NCBI RefSeq assembly: GCF_022346995.1
Contig: NZ_JAKRNM010000006.1
Coordinates: forward strand, 181,113 to 245,112
Source: Paenibacillus sp. ACRRY
GTDB taxonomy: Bacteria; Bacillota; Bacilli; Paenibacillales; Paenibacillaceae
DNA length: 64,000 nucleotides
Reading direction: 5' to 3'
Part shown: positions 7,986 through 16,759 of the stretch, in pieces
How positions within the stretch are numbered: position 1 is the first letter of the stretch
Layout: every line of letters starts with the position of its first letter
Translations under genes and position numbers: made by a program
Notes under the pieces: model-generated
Databases searched by the model: none
What the model was told of the DNA's origin: nothing
What the model saw: only the letters and a program-made list of their open reading frames with translations

Positions 7986-10205
7986 TTGTCTGAACAGGGA
8001 ACGGTTCTGGAACCCAATGAAGAAACAATAAAGGCGGAACGCCAGGAAAGAATCATCAAACAGGTAGCCAAGGAACTGTCACTGGCCTTGAAGCAGGTGC
8101 GCACGACGTCAGAGCTTCTGGAAGAAGGCAATACGATTCCGTTTATCGCCCGCTACCGTAAAGAAATGACTGGAGAGCTGGATGAGAACCAGCTGCGACT
8201 GATCGAGGAACGTCTCGTATATCTGCGTAACCTTGAGGATCGCAAAGTGGAAGTCATCCGTATTATAGAAGAACAAGGTAAATTGACGGGAGAACTGAAA
8301 AAGTCCATTACCCAGGCTGTGAAGCTGCAGGAGGTAGAGGATCTGTATCGTCCTTATCGCCAGAAGCGCAAAACGCGTGCCAGCGTAGCCAAGGAAAAAG
8401 GTCTTGAGCCGTTGGCTGTATGGATCTGGAGTCAACCGAAACAGGGGAATGTGCTCGAAGAAGCTGCGGGTTACATCAATGCAGAACTTGGAGTGGACGA
8501 TGCAGAAGCTGCACTTCAGGGAGCCAAGGATATTCTTGCCGAGAATATCGCTGATGATGCTGCGATTCGTGCGTGGATTCGTCGCTATACGCTGGATCAT
8601 GGCATGTTGACTTCGGAAGCGAAGGATGCGGAGCAGGAATCGGTCTATGAGAACTACTATGATTATCGTGAATTGGCCAAAAAGATGCCTCCGCACCGGA
8701 TTCTCGCCATTAACCGCGGTGAGCGTGAGAGCATTCTGAAAGTAGGCCTAGAGGTTCCACCTGAACCGGCCCATCGTCATATGGAAGGCCAGGTCATCAA
8801 AGGTGCATCTGCAGTGCAGGATGTATTACGCGCTGTCATTGAAGATGCCTACAAACGTCTGATTGCACCTTCAATTGAACGCGAAGTCCGGGCAGAACTG
8901 ACGGAAAAGGGAGAGAGCCAGGCAATCTCCGTATTTTCCGCCAATCTGCGTAACCTGCTGCTCCAGCCGCCGATTCATGGCAAACGTGTGCTGGGTGTCG
9001 ACCCTGCTTATCGTACGGGCTGCAAACTGGCTGTAGTGGATGACACGGGCAAACTGCTGGAAGTAGCTGTTACGTACCCGACGCCACCACACAACAAAAA
9101 GCGGGAAGCAGCCGAGGTATTCCACCGGATGATCAAGCAGTATGACATCGGACTGATCGTTATCGGTAATGGTACAGCTTCCCGTGAAACGGAACAGTTT
9201 GTAGCCGAGATCATTCAGGAAAATGGCGATGAGAGCCTTGTGTACCTCATTGTTAATGAAGCAGGAGCAAGTGTGTATTCCGCTTCCAAGCTGGCACAGG
9301 AGGAATTCCCGGATCTGGACGTGGCCGAACGCAGTGCAGCTTCCATTGCCCGTCGTGTACAGGACCCTCTGGCTGAACTGGTGAAAATTGATCCAAAGGC
9401 CATTGGCGTAGGGCAATACCAGCATGACGTTTCTCAAAAGATTCTGGAGGAAAGTCTGAAAGCGGTCGTGGAATCTGCGGTTAACCATGTAGGCGTGGAT
9501 GTGAATACCGCATCGCCATCGCTGCTGTCTTATGTGGCCGGTGTGAATGCGACTATCGCCAAGAACATTGTGAAGTACCGCGAGGAAAATGGACGCTTTA
9601 CGAACCGTCGTCAGCTGCAGAAGGTACCGCGTCTGGGTGCCAAAACCTATGAGCAATGCGTAGGTTTCATGCGCATTGGTGAAGGTGAGAATCCGCTGGA
9701 TCGTACACCGATTCACCCGGAATCCTACAAGGTTGTCGATCAGCTGTTCAAAGAACTTCAGGTGGAACTGGACAAGTTGGGCAGCAAGGAGTTGTCCGTG
9801 CTTCTATCCGATCAGCAGCCTGAACAACTGGCTGTGAAACTGGACGTGGGTGTGCCTACACTGCGCGACATTCTCGACAGCTTACAGCGTCCGGGACGTG
9901 ACCCTCGGGAAGAAATGCCACTGCCTATTTTCCGTACGGATGTCCTTAAAATTGAGGATCTGGTTGAAGGCATGGAACTCCAAGGTACCGTTCGCAATGT
10001 AATTGATTTTGGTGCTTTTGTTGATATCGGGATCAAAAGTGATGGACTTGTCCATATTTCGCAGCTAAGCAACGGTTACGTCAAGCATCCGATGGATGTT
10101 GTTTCTGTCGGTGATAATGTAACGGTATGGGTGATGAATGTGGATACCAAAAAGGGCCGGGTCGGCCTGACCATGAAAAAGCCTGCTTCGAAGCAGACTT
10201 CATAG
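7986..10205 (+). CDS. tex: Tex, S1-domain transcription accessory protein
   Basis: The family hallmark LLEEGNTIPFIARYRKE lies near the N-terminus. The protein has the known Tex order: helical N-terminal part, YqgF-like RNase H fold (around GVDPAYRTGCK), helix-hairpin-helix pairs (LSYVAGVNATIAKNIV) and a C-terminal S1 RNA-binding domain (LEGTVRNVIDFGAFVDIG-like). An upstream frame opens at 7899, but the TTG at 7986 has AAAGAGGG six bases before it and gives the usual length (739 residues). The protein binds RNA and affects transcription and translation. The B. subtilis counterpart, ydcI, has the same neighbours downstream. Confidence 0.93.
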   Translation: MSEQGTVLEPNEETIKAERQERIIKQVAKELSLALKQVRTTSELLEEGNTIPFIARYRKEMTGELDENQLRLIEERLVYLRNLEDRKVEVIRIIEEQGKLTGELKKSITQAVKLQEVEDLYRPYRQKRKTRASVAKEKGLEPLAVWIWSQPKQGNVLEEAAGYINAELGVDDAEAALQGAKDILAENIADDAAIRAWIRRYTLDHGMLTSEAKDAEQESVYENYYDYRELAKKMPPHRILAINRGERESILKVGLEVPPEPAHRHMEGQVIKGASAVQDVLRAVIEDAYKRLIAPSIEREVRAELTEKGESQAISVFSANLRNLLLQPPIHGKRVLGVDPAYRTGCKLAVVDDTGKLLEVAVTYPTPPHNKKREAAEVFHRMIKQYDIGLIVIGNGTASRETEQFVAEIIQENGDESLVYLIVNEAGASVYSASKLAQEEFPDLDVAERSAASIARRVQDPLAELVKIDPKAIGVGQYQHDVSQKILEESLKAVVESAVNHVGVDVNTASPSLLSYVAGVNATIAKNIVKYREENGRFTNRRQLQKVPRLGAKTYEQCVGFMRIGEGENPLDRTPIHPESYKVVDQLFKELQVELDKLGSKELSVLLSDQQPEQLAVKLDVGVPTLRDILDSLQRPGRDPREEMPLPIFRTDVLKIEDLVEGMELQGTVRNVIDFGAFVDIGIKSDGLVHISQLSNGYVKHPMDVVSVGDNVTVWVMNVDTKKGRVGLTMKKPASKQTS

Positions 10206-10214
10206 TCCATGACC

Positions 10215-10252
10215 CGAGAACAGCCTTCCCAGTGGCGGGAAGGCTGTTTGTT
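10215..10252 (+). terminator. Terminator after tex
   Basis: Perfect 12-bp stem GAACAGCCTTCC/GGAAGGCTGTTT-type with a short loop, followed by TTTG. Confidence 0.85.
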
Positions 10253-10349
10253 GTCGGCTCGAATGGTATTGTCGACCGTTCCATATTCTTCGAATGAGTT
10301 ATTGTTGGAAGCGAGAATGGGCTGTATACATGAAGAGTGAGGTTAGATT

Positions 10350-10493
10350 CTAGAGTTCACGATCCGCGCTGCGCGGTGTGCCATTAGCAGGTTTGTTCCG
10401 ATAAAAAAACCAGCATTCGTTCAGCAGCTTGATCTGTCTGCTGTCTTTCTTGTGAAATGCACGCATCAGTTGATTGCAAAGCCATTGAGGCAA
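10350..10493 (-). CDS. cmpA: Cortex morphogenetic protein CmpA
   Basis: A 47-residue ORF on the minus strand. It starts TTG at 10493 after AGAGGAGGAGATCC, a very strong ribosome site. The product begins MPQWLCNQLMRAFH and continues with KLLNECWFFYRN, which I recognise as the CmpA pattern of spore formers. In B. subtilis CmpA is a short protein made in the mother cell that works with the ClpXP adaptor pathway on SpoIVA, as a checkpoint on spore coat and cortex assembly. The C-terminal dozen residues (NGTPRSADREL) look longer than the Bacillus version. Its position between tex and sprT fits the conserved block. Confidence 0.85.
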   Translation of the reverse strand: MPQWLCNQLMRAFHKKDSRQIKLLNECWFFYRNKPANGTPRSADREL

Positions 10494-10630
10494 AGGGATC
10501 TCCTCCTCTTGCATAATTCATCTGTACGTTAGCATATGTGGCAATAGCCTGGACTGTGCGGATTAACCCGCGCGGAACGAGTAAAAAAACAATATCCGAC
10601 TCGTCAACCGACCTGTTGATTCAGATAAGA

Positions 10631-10664
10631 TAAAAAGCGCAAATCCGGTTAGGGAAATGCGCTT
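10631..10664 (-). terminator. Terminator of the minus-strand 118-residue ORF
   Basis: AAGCGCA and TGCGCTT arms around a 16-base loop. Read on the minus strand the hairpin is followed by TTTT, just after the stop at 10705. Confidence 0.65.
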
Positions 10665-10704
10665 ACAGGTTAGGGTGTGCACTTTTAGAAAAATGATAAA
10701 TGAA

Positions 10705-11061
10705 TCAGAGTGTTTCCATTTCTTCTTCGTACCACTGTTCCAGCTGGGCTTGAAGTGCCCGAATTTCGGTGAGTAAGGAAATCAAGGGATAATGCGTCTC
10801 GCGCAGTTTGGCGAAACTATGCTCAAGCGCATTGATATAATCCAGCCCTCCGGTGATACTGAGCTGCTCGTTCAGAAGATCAAGGTCGTCACATTCAGCG
10901 ATGGCCCAGGGCAGTACAGGTACATCCGCTGCAGTAAGTTTATCAATCTCTTTGTGCAGACGCAGGTTGAGTGCACTGAGTTGATAGGCGTAATCAGCGG
11001 GCATTTCAACAAACTGTAATTGCTGTTCCTGCTGCAGGATGACATAACGCATAGTAGGCAT
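10705..11061 (-). CDS. Uncharacterised conserved protein, helical
   Basis: A 118-residue protein, or 127 from an ATG at 11088. The inner ATG at 11061 is preferred because GAGGGGAG lies 13 bases upstream of it, while the outer ATG has no ribosome site. The sequence is mostly helical and acidic, with leucine-rich heptad-like stretches (LSALNLRLHKEIDKL, LQAQLEQWYEEE). There is no membrane segment, Cys pair or catalytic motif. I do not recognise the family with certainty. It lies between cmpA and sprT and is read away from sprT. Confidence 0.7.
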   Translation of the reverse strand: MPTMRYVILQQEQQLQFVEMPADYAYQLSALNLRLHKEIDKLTAADVPVLPWAIAECDDLDLLNEQLSITGGLDYINALEHSFAKLRETHYPLISLLTEIRALQAQLEQWYEEEMETL

Positions 11062-11181
11062 AACGTGTAATAATCTCCCCTCATACATTCTACTTGACAG
11101 TGTAGCCTACGAAACGGTTAAAATTCAAGTATTATAGAGGGAAATTGAGCGGCCCAAGAGGTGAGAAAGGAGGGGGAACCA

Positions 11182-11652
11182 GTGGATAATGCGGAGTTGC
11201 AGCAGTGGATTGAGCAGGTATCTCTGGATCATTTCGGGGTTCCGTTCACCCACGAGGCCTTGTTTAATCGACGCCTGACGACAACCGGAGGCCGATATAT
11301 GCTGAAGAGTCACCGAATTGAGATTAATCCACATCAGCTTGAGGTATACGGCCGAGATGAGGTCGAGAAGATCATCAAGCATGAATTGTGTCACTACCAC
11401 CTGCATATCCGCGGACGCGGCTATCGCCACAGAGACTCGGAATTCAAGGCTCTTCTGCAAAAGGTAGGCGGTTCAAGGTTCTGTCAGTCTCTTCCGGATG
11501 GCAAGGGCAGGAAGCCGCTGCCTTATCGGTACAAGCTGGTATGCAAGAGTTGTGGAACGGAATATCTGCGTAAACGAAAAATGGATCCCAAACGATACAG
11601 ATGCGGCCGATGCGCCGGCAAGCTGGCTCTTCAAACCATCTCTAACGAGTAG
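11182..11652 (+). CDS. sprT: SprT family zinc-binding protein
   Basis: A 156-residue protein starting GTG at 11182 right after AAAGGAGGGGG; an earlier in-frame GTG at 11161 lacks such a site. The metal-binding motif HELCHYHLH (HExxH with a further His) is followed by a C-terminal zinc ribbon, CKSCG...CGRCAGK. This is the SprT-like/Spartan fold. In eukaryotes the family cuts DNA-crosslinked proteins; the role of bacterial SprT is unsettled. It corresponds to B. subtilis YdcK, which also lies between tex and a tRNA cluster. Confidence 0.9.
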   Translation: MDNAELQQWIEQVSLDHFGVPFTHEALFNRRLTTTGGRYMLKSHRIEINPHQLEVYGRDEVEKIIKHELCHYHLHIRGRGYRHRDSEFKALLQKVGGSRFCQSLPDGKGRKPLPYRYKLVCKSCGTEYLRKRKMDPKRYRCGRCAGKLALQTISNE

Positions 11653-11806
11653 TGTTCATCCTAATGGATATAACCGGCTTGAAGAGGGGATGCAATATAC
11701 CGAAATGAGCTGTATTTTCTCCCTTTTTTACAGTTAGCAAGAAAGTATAGATAAGGTTGTTGACTTGGCTTATTAATCATGATAAATTATGTTTATTCGA
11801 GATTAT

Positions 11807-11882
11807 TCCCTGATAGCTCAGTTGGTAGAGCACTCGACTGTTAATCGAGTTGTCACAGGTTCGAGTCCTGTTCGGGGAGCCA
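11807..11882 (+). tRNA. tRNA-Asn (anticodon GTT)
   Basis: Full cloverleaf of 76 bases with encoded CCA. The acceptor TCCCTGA pairs with TCGGGGA. The anticodon loop holds GTT and the T-loop is GTTCGAGTC. Confidence 0.96.
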
Positions 11883-11888
11883 TTTCTT

Positions 11889-11977
11889 GGAGAGATACCC
11901 AAGTGGCTATAAGGGGACCCTCTGCTAAGGGGTTAGACTGCGTAAGCGGTGCGAGGGTTCGAATCCCTCTCTCTCCG
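11889..11977 (+). tRNA. tRNA-Ser (anticodon GCT)
   Basis: Acceptor GGAGAGA pairs with TCTCTCC. It has the long variable arm of class II tRNAs and anticodon GCT (reads AGC/AGU). CCA is not encoded. It lies 6 bases after tRNA-Asn, so the two are one transcript. Confidence 0.94.
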
Positions 11978-11995
11978 TATTGATGATTCAATTAT

Positions 11996-12050
11996 AGAAT
12001 CCCCTTCACACGAACCATTTAATGGTTTGTTGTGAAGGGGATTTTTGGTT
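11996..12050. terminator. Terminator after the tRNA-Asn/Ser pair (bidirectional)
   Basis: AATCCCCTTCACA and TGTGAAGGGGATT arms with an AT-rich loop; TTTTTGG on the plus strand. It may also end the minus-strand regulator gene. Confidence 0.8.
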
Positions 12051-12087
12051 TATATTTTCCATCGGTGAGAGCTGAAATGTAACCTGC

Positions 12088-12786
12088 CTACAGCGAGATT
12101 CCCAATACCTCGTATAAACCCTTCTTGCCAGCATCCGTGACTTCAACAGAGCGGCTGCCAGGCTTCTTCCGGGTCCAATCGAGCTGCAAAAGTCTGCGTT
12201 CCAATTGTTCGCCCAGCAGTCCGGATATGTGATGACGCCGCTCGCTCCAGTCCAGACATTTGCGGGCAATGGCACGTCTTGATCCCGGTTTCACCTGAAG
12301 GTCAATTCCGAATGAAGTAAACCATTGTCTTCCTTTCTCCGTGATGTGATAATCCTTGGCCTGATCTGCTTCGGGCTCCAGTAGATATTCCTCCCGCAAC
12401 AATGCATCGCACAGAGCAATGCCTAGTTTACCAGCAAGGTGTCCATAACAGGTGCGAGCATAACTAAGATGCTGGAGCTGATTGGACTGTTTGAGTGACC
12501 TCACCTGAACAGGAGGGGCGATACTGCCCATCGTTTCAATCAGAAAAGCAATCTCCTGACCAGCCAATCGGTAGTAGCGATGCCGGCCTTGCCGTTCAAC
12601 AACTAGCAGCCCGCCGTCCACAAGTTTGGCGAGATGGTTGCTCGCGGTTTGGGGTGTGACACCAGCCATATAGGCAAGTTCGCCTGCTGGCAGGGCCTGT
12701 CCACCCAGCAGTGCTTCGAGGAAGATGGCGCGACTCGGATCCGCAATTAATGACGCGGTAACAGATATATTTGGATATGCATTCAT
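12088..12786 (-). CDS. ArsR-type winged-helix transcriptional regulator
   Basis: A 232-residue protein. Residues about 10-80 form an ArsR-type winged helix: a LIADPSRAIFLEALLGG first helix, a recognition helix near PQTASNHLAKL, and a wing GRHRYYRLAG. The rest (150 residues) is a helical ligand or dimer domain with another ITEKGRQW-like wing element. No Cys metal-binding motif of the ArsR/SmtB type is seen, so it is probably not a metal sensor. It is transcribed away from the flavin reductase-like gene and probably controls it. A TTGAACT/AGTTCAA inverted repeat (12800-12806, 12841-12847) lies in the gap between them. Confidence 0.85.
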   Translation of the reverse strand: MNAYPNISVTASLIADPSRAIFLEALLGGQALPAGELAYMAGVTPQTASNHLAKLVDGGLLVVERQGRHRYYRLAGQEIAFLIETMGSIAPPVQVRSLKQSNQLQHLSYARTCYGHLAGKLGIALCDALLREEYLLEPEADQAKDYHITEKGRQWFTSFGIDLQVKPGSRRAIARKCLDWSERRHHISGLLGEQLERRLLQLDWTRKKPGSRSVEVTDAGKKGLYEVLGISL

Positions 12787-12894
12787 ACTTCGATGATACT
12801 TGAACTATTGGCGTATTACAATTGGGACAGGCCGTCGCGGAGTTCAAACTTGCATTGAGGGGCCAAGTATGTGTGACAGGAGATGGAGAAACCG

Positions 12895-13539
12895 ATGAAT
12901 TTCGAAAATGCGAAAAAACGATCTGCTGAGGAGGTAGTAACGGACCAGCATAAAACGATCAATCCAAGCATTTTATACTATGGAACGCCAGTACTTCTCT
13001 TGAGCACTCTGAACGAGGACGGGTCAACGAACCTGTCGCCATTGTCCTCTTCCTGGGCATTGGGGGATTGTCTTGTTCTCGGCTTGGGCATCCAGGGAAA
13101 AGCCTATGAGAACTTAAAAAGACATCCTGAATGTGTGATTAATCTGCCGGATGCGTCCATGTGGAGAGCGGTCGAATCTCTGGGGCGTTATACGGGTACA
13201 TATCCGGTTCCTGAGGAGAAAAGACAGATGGGCTATGAATTTTGTTCCGAGAAATTTGAAGCAGCTGGGTTAACAGCTCAGGATTCGCTTCGGGTTAAAC
13301 CTCTCAGAATAGCCGAGTGTCCGCTTCAAATTGAGGCATCTGTGCAGCATATGCGCACGCCGGAGCATACACCTTTTATGGCCGTAGTCGAAGTGAAATC
13401 GCTGGAGGTACATGCGCATAAGAAGCTAATATCTGGACTGAATAAAATTGATCCGGCGAAGTGGAACCCTTTAATCTATAATTTCCGCCATTATTACGGA
13501 CTAGGAGAGAGACAAGGGGAGAACTTCCGCGCTGAATAG
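12895..13539 (+). CDS. Flavin reductase-like FMN-binding protein
   Basis: A 214-residue protein with the split-barrel flavin-binding fold: TPVLLLSTLNEDGSTNLSPLSS (key residues T, L, N-SPLS), then a helix KAYENLKRHPECVINL. Such proteins bind FMN and reduce it with NAD(P)H, or act as small oxidoreductases; the substrate is unknown. The ATG at 12895 was preferred over 12883, because the outer ATG touches its own AGGAG whereas the inner one has GGAG at 6 bases. Divergent from the ArsR-type gene, so probably its target. Confidence 0.82.
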   Translation: MNFENAKKRSAEEVVTDQHKTINPSILYYGTPVLLLSTLNEDGSTNLSPLSSSWALGDCLVLGLGIQGKAYENLKRHPECVINLPDASMWRAVESLGRYTGTYPVPEEKRQMGYEFCSEKFEAAGLTAQDSLRVKPLRIAECPLQIEASVQHMRTPEHTPFMAVVEVKSLEVHAHKKLISGLNKIDPAKWNPLIYNFRHYYGLGERQGENFRAE

Positions 13540-13608
13540 GGATTAGTGCAATCAGAAAGGATAGAAACAGACCATTTTTGTAATATGGGTTATGGAGAGT
13601 GAAAAAAG

Positions 13609-13637
13609 TGGAGGCCTTGTTGGCCTTCTTTTTTTAT
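13609..13637 (+). terminator. Terminator after flavin reductase-like gene
   Basis: GGAGGCC and GGCCTTC arms, TTGTT loop, then seven T. Confidence 0.8.
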
Positions 13638-13800
13638 GCGCCCGATGAAATCTTATGAAGTTGCTGTGTGGATTATTTATTGAACAAGGAATGGGTAAAT
13701 AGTAAAGAAGGATACATGTAAGCATATACATAAGCGTATTGCATCATTGCAGTAAGTGATGATCCATCTGCAAAATGCTGACATAAGAGAGGTGATGAGA

Positions 13801-14472
13801 ATGGAAATGGAATATTTGATGCGAGTTCTCATAGCTGGGATCTGCGGGGTCCTTATCGGGTATGAACGCAAAAACCGGATGAAAGAAGCGGGAATACGCA
13901 CTCATTTTGTGGTCGCTGTTGGTGCGGCGTTAATGATGATTGTCTCAAAGTATGGATTTCAGGATCAGGCAGGCTGGGCTAATCTGTCGCTTGATCCTTC
14001 CCGGATTGCAGCGCAGGTGGTTAGTGGTGTGGGCTTTATTGGGGCCGGAATGATCTTCACGCAGCGCCATACTGTCCGGGGATTGACGACAGCCGCTGGT
14101 ATCTGGGCGACGGCAGGCATGGGACTGGCTGTGGGTGCTGGACTCTATTGGACGGGAGCAGGTGTAACCCTGCTGATCGTGCTCGCACAGATGCTGCTCC
14201 ATCGGCCGACACGCTGGCTGGTTTCTGCGAGAACGGAAACATTAACCATTCGTCTGGAGCAGGAAGCAGACAGCCTGAAAGCCATATTGGCACTGCTGGG
14301 GCAGGAGAAGATTTCGGTCATCGGATTCAGGACAGAACAACAAACAAGCACAGGCTCGGCTCAGGAGACTGTGCTTGAATTCACCGTTCAGATGCCCGGA
14401 TCCTTCCGGGGAGAGCAGTTGATTGTGCTGCTGCAGGATGCGCCGCATGTGAGATCCGTCGAGTTAAAGTGA
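13801..14472 (+). CDS. MgtC/SapB family membrane protein
   Basis: A 223-residue protein with about four N-terminal membrane helices and a soluble ACT-like C-terminal domain, the usual MgtC layout. Family marks are GYERKNRMKEAGIRTH early and VSGVGFIGAGMI with RGLTTAAGIWATAGMG in the membrane part. MgtC proteins are linked to Mg2+ limitation and acid stress and modulate ATP synthase in some species. The ATG at 13801 follows AGAGAGGTG by 8 bases; an in-frame opening at 13756 lacks a ribosome site. It stands alone, convergent with the HAD gene. Confidence 0.87.
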   Translation: MEMEYLMRVLIAGICGVLIGYERKNRMKEAGIRTHFVVAVGAALMMIVSKYGFQDQAGWANLSLDPSRIAAQVVSGVGFIGAGMIFTQRHTVRGLTTAAGIWATAGMGLAVGAGLYWTGAGVTLLIVLAQMLLHRPTRWLVSARTETLTIRLEQEADSLKAILALLGQEKISVIGFRTEQQTSTGSAQETVLEFTVQMPGSFRGEQLIVLLQDAPHVRSVELK

Positions 14473-14503
14473 GAGCTCGTGCGATTTCCTGACAGGACCG
14501 AAT

Positions 14504-15400
14504 TTATTGACCGCCTTCAGCAACGATTTCGGGCCGGGAGATCGGTTTGCCGTCCAGTACAGAGTGAATGGCATGGGCTACACCGTGTTCCACATTGGTC
14601 AATGTTATAGCTTTGGCAAGGGCTTGAATCTCCGGTTCACCATTGCCCATGGCGATGCCGAGTCCGGCCATTTTCAACATGGAAACATCATTGAAATTGT
14701 CGCCGATAGCTGCCGTATCTTCCATGGAGACATTGAGATGGGCTGCCAGTTTAGTGAGAGCATTGCCTTTGGACACATCGGGATGCTGCATCTCGAAATT
14801 GTGTTCGGAGGATACCACCATTGCGACATCCGATCTGGAGGCAAAGTAGGCTCTTCCTTTCTGCAATTGATCCGGATCAAGTGAGAAAGCCATAATGTTG
14901 TAAATGTAAGCTTCTGCAGGAATCTCCTGATGGGATTGTACGCGATGGTAGTCTTTCTTGTCGTAATGCTTCTTAACGGCGCGAATCAGGCGCTCAACGT
15001 CCTCACCAGGACTTGTTCCCAGGATCCGGTCCATCTCGGCAAGCATCGTATCATGGCTGCTGATTGGGGCGTATATTCCCTGCTGAGTGGAAGCTTCATA
15101 ATAGCAATCATGATCTTCGAGCCACTGCATGACGGATGCCGCTGTCTCACGTTCGAGCGGGAGATGATACAGACGGTTTCCATCAGCGTCATGAATCGTG
15201 GCCCCATTGGACCCAATGACAGGAGTGTTAATACCGCCTTCTTGGCAAATGCCGACAACGTCCGAATAGACGCGTCCTGTTGCAATTGTAACTTTCAATC
15301 CTTCTTGCTGGGCCCGGTGAATGGCGGCTGCATTTTCCGGGCTAATTTGGCTGTCTCTGTTTAGCAGTGTTCCATCCAAATCCGTAGCAAATAATTTCAT
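14504..15400 (-). CDS. HAD superfamily phosphatase, Cof type
   Basis: A 298-residue HAD-IIB (Cof) hydrolase: motif I DLDGTLLNRD at the start, a Thr/Ser motif II near VIGSNGA, then KGNALTKLA and motif IV AIGDNFNDVSML. Such enzymes remove phosphate from sugar phosphates or flavin intermediates. The ATG at 15400 has GGAG 10 bases upstream. It starts 4 bases after the stop of the DeoR-type regulator, so the two are one operon and the substrate is probably a sugar phosphate sensed by that regulator. Confidence 0.9.
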   Translation of the reverse strand: MKLFATDLDGTLLNRDSQISPENAAAIHRAQQEGLKVTIATGRVYSDVVGICQEGGINTPVIGSNGATIHDADGNRLYHLPLERETAASVMQWLEDHDCYYEASTQQGIYAPISSHDTMLAEMDRILGTSPGEDVERLIRAVKKHYDKKDYHRVQSHQEIPAEAYIYNIMAFSLDPDQLQKGRAYFASRSDVAMVVSSEHNFEMQHPDVSKGNALTKLAAHLNVSMEDTAAIGDNFNDVSMLKMAGLGIAMGNGEPEIQALAKAITLTNVEHGVAHAIHSVLDGKPISRPEIVAEGGQ

Positions 15401-15404
15401 AATT

Positions 15405-16181
15405 TTACAACTCCTTATCTTCTGTTGGTTCAGGAATGAGAATCTCAACCTGTTGTTCATTTAAAAAGTTACGCCATTCGTCTGATGGCCATTGGTCTGT
15501 AATCAGTACATCAATCAGTGACCAGTCGGCAAAACGGTACCCGTAACGTTTATCAAATTTGGAATGATCTGCAAGTACAAAGACCTCTTTGGCAGCCTGC
15601 ATCATTTTCTGCTTAATCTTGCCTTCTTCTTCGGAAGCACTGAATCCATCCATTGTAATCCCGCCTATACCGATAAAGGCTTTATCTACATAATAATGGG
15701 AGAGTGTTTCGATCACCGAGGCGCCGTATACATAACGTTGTTCCTTGTCGACTTTGCCTCCAAGTAAACGAATATGGACAGCCGAGTGATTAGAGAGAAG
15801 ATCTGCGGAATGAATGGAATTGGTGATAACCGTGCATGACTTTCCATTCAGATGCTCAGCACAGGCCTGCACCGTCGTGGATGAATCCAGAATGATGTTT
15901 TCACCTTGGCGGACCATGGCTGCAGCGAGTTTACCTATAGCTCTTTTTTCTTCCGAAACATGGAGCAGGCGATCCTTGTATGAGATATATTCACGGGGAG
16001 GAGAGGGGAGGATGGCGCCGCCCCGTGTTCGGATAATGGCGTCCTGTTCTTCCAGCTTAATCAGATCCCTTCGAGCTGTGTCCCGCGAGACATCAAAAAG
16101 GGAAACGATCTCGTCTGCCGAGATCCGGTTGTGTTTGCGAAGATGTTCAATAATCAGCTGCATTCGTTCTTCCTGAAACAA
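15405..16181 (-). CDS. DeoR family transcriptional regulator
   Basis: A 258-residue repressor. The N-terminal DeoR helix-turn-helix (ISADEIVSLFDVSRDTARRDLIKLEEQ) and the following TRGGA are classic, and the C-terminal DeoRC sensor has the sugar-phosphate binding pattern (LDSSTT, KAFIGIGG). The TTG start at 16181 has AAGGAGG 8 bases upstream; an open frame extends to 16307 but covers the promoter. It leads the operon with the HAD phosphatase and probably regulates itself through the repeats at 16231-16286. Confidence 0.9.
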   Translation of the reverse strand: MFQEERMQLIIEHLRKHNRISADEIVSLFDVSRDTARRDLIKLEEQDAIIRTRGGAILPSPPREYISYKDRLLHVSEEKRAIGKLAAAMVRQGENIILDSSTTVQACAEHLNGKSCTVITNSIHSADLLSNHSAVHIRLLGGKVDKEQRYVYGASVIETLSHYYVDKAFIGIGGITMDGFSASEEEGKIKQKMMQAAKEVFVLADHSKFDKRYGYRFADWSLIDVLITDQWPSDEWRNFLNEQQVEILIPEPTEDKEL

Positions 16182-16227
16182 GCATGCCGCCTCCTTGCTA
16201 ATGAGTGACCGTAATACTGATAACCTA

Positions 16228-16286
16228 ATTATAAGTATTTGCAATTTAGTTTGCAATATTTTAAGTGAACATAAGTTTTTATAAGT
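16228..16286 (-). promoter_or_regulatory. Promoter and candidate DeoR operator
   Basis: On the minus strand TTGCAA (16256-16251), 17 bases, TATAAT (16233-16228). On the plus strand the motif (T/A)TAAGT occurs at 16231, 16261, 16271 and 16281, all spaced by multiples of 10 bases, so they lie on one face of the helix and overlap the promoter. The rest of 16287-16440 is AT-rich without further features. Confidence 0.6.
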
Positions 16287-16441
16287 GTTTTGAACTAATT
16301 TTAACATGATGTAAGGATTCTGATGACGATGCTATGAAATTCGGATATCTCAGATGGTATATGCCAGCCAGTTTAACGAGCCTAAATTTTATTGAAAAAT
16401 GATCTTTAAAAAAAGCGTTAGATAAAAAATAAAAAAAAGTG

Positions 16442-16471
16442 TTGCGCTATTTTTATTTAGTGTGGTATACT
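16442..16471 (+). promoter_or_regulatory. tRNA operon promoter
   Basis: TTGCGC (16442-16447), 18-base spacer, TATACT (16466-16471), ending 35 bases before tRNA-Glu. Confidence 0.7.
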
Positions 16472-16506
16472 CATTCTTGTCGCCAAGAAAGACAACTTGT
16501 TAATAA

Positions 16507-16578
16507 GGCCCGTTGGTCAAGGGGTTAAGACACCTCCCTTTCACGGAGGTAACAGGGGTTCGAATCCCCTACGGGTCA
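16507..16578 (+). tRNA. tRNA-Glu (anticodon TTC)
   Basis: Acceptor GGCCCGT pairs with ACGGGTC with one G-U pair; anticodon loop CTTTCAC; T-loop GTTCGAATC. CCA is not encoded. Confidence 0.95.
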
Positions 16579-16666
16579 TATCTTCACCACCTTTTAATAA
16601 GGAAACCTCGCAAGTCATTGTTCTTAAAACAAGAGATGATATGGCACATCGGTGAAGTTACAGCAA

Positions 16667-16742
16667 GAGCCATTAGCTCAGTTGGTAGAGCACCTGACTT
16701 TTAATCAGGGTGTCGAAGGTTCGAGCCCTTCATGGCTCACCA
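16667..16742 (+). tRNA. tRNA-Lys (anticodon TTT)
   Basis: Acceptor GAGCCAT pairs with ATGGCTC; anticodon TTT; CCA encoded. Confidence 0.96.
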
Positions 16743-16759
16743 TTTTTACATTTGAATAT

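Noticed and set aside
8871..9716. 281-residue minus-strand frame across tex
   Set aside because: Antisense shadow without start signals.
11789..11983. 64-residue frame over tRNA-Asn and tRNA-Ser
   Set aside because: Translation of tRNA sequence. The same applies to frames at 16513-16852 and 30038-30356.
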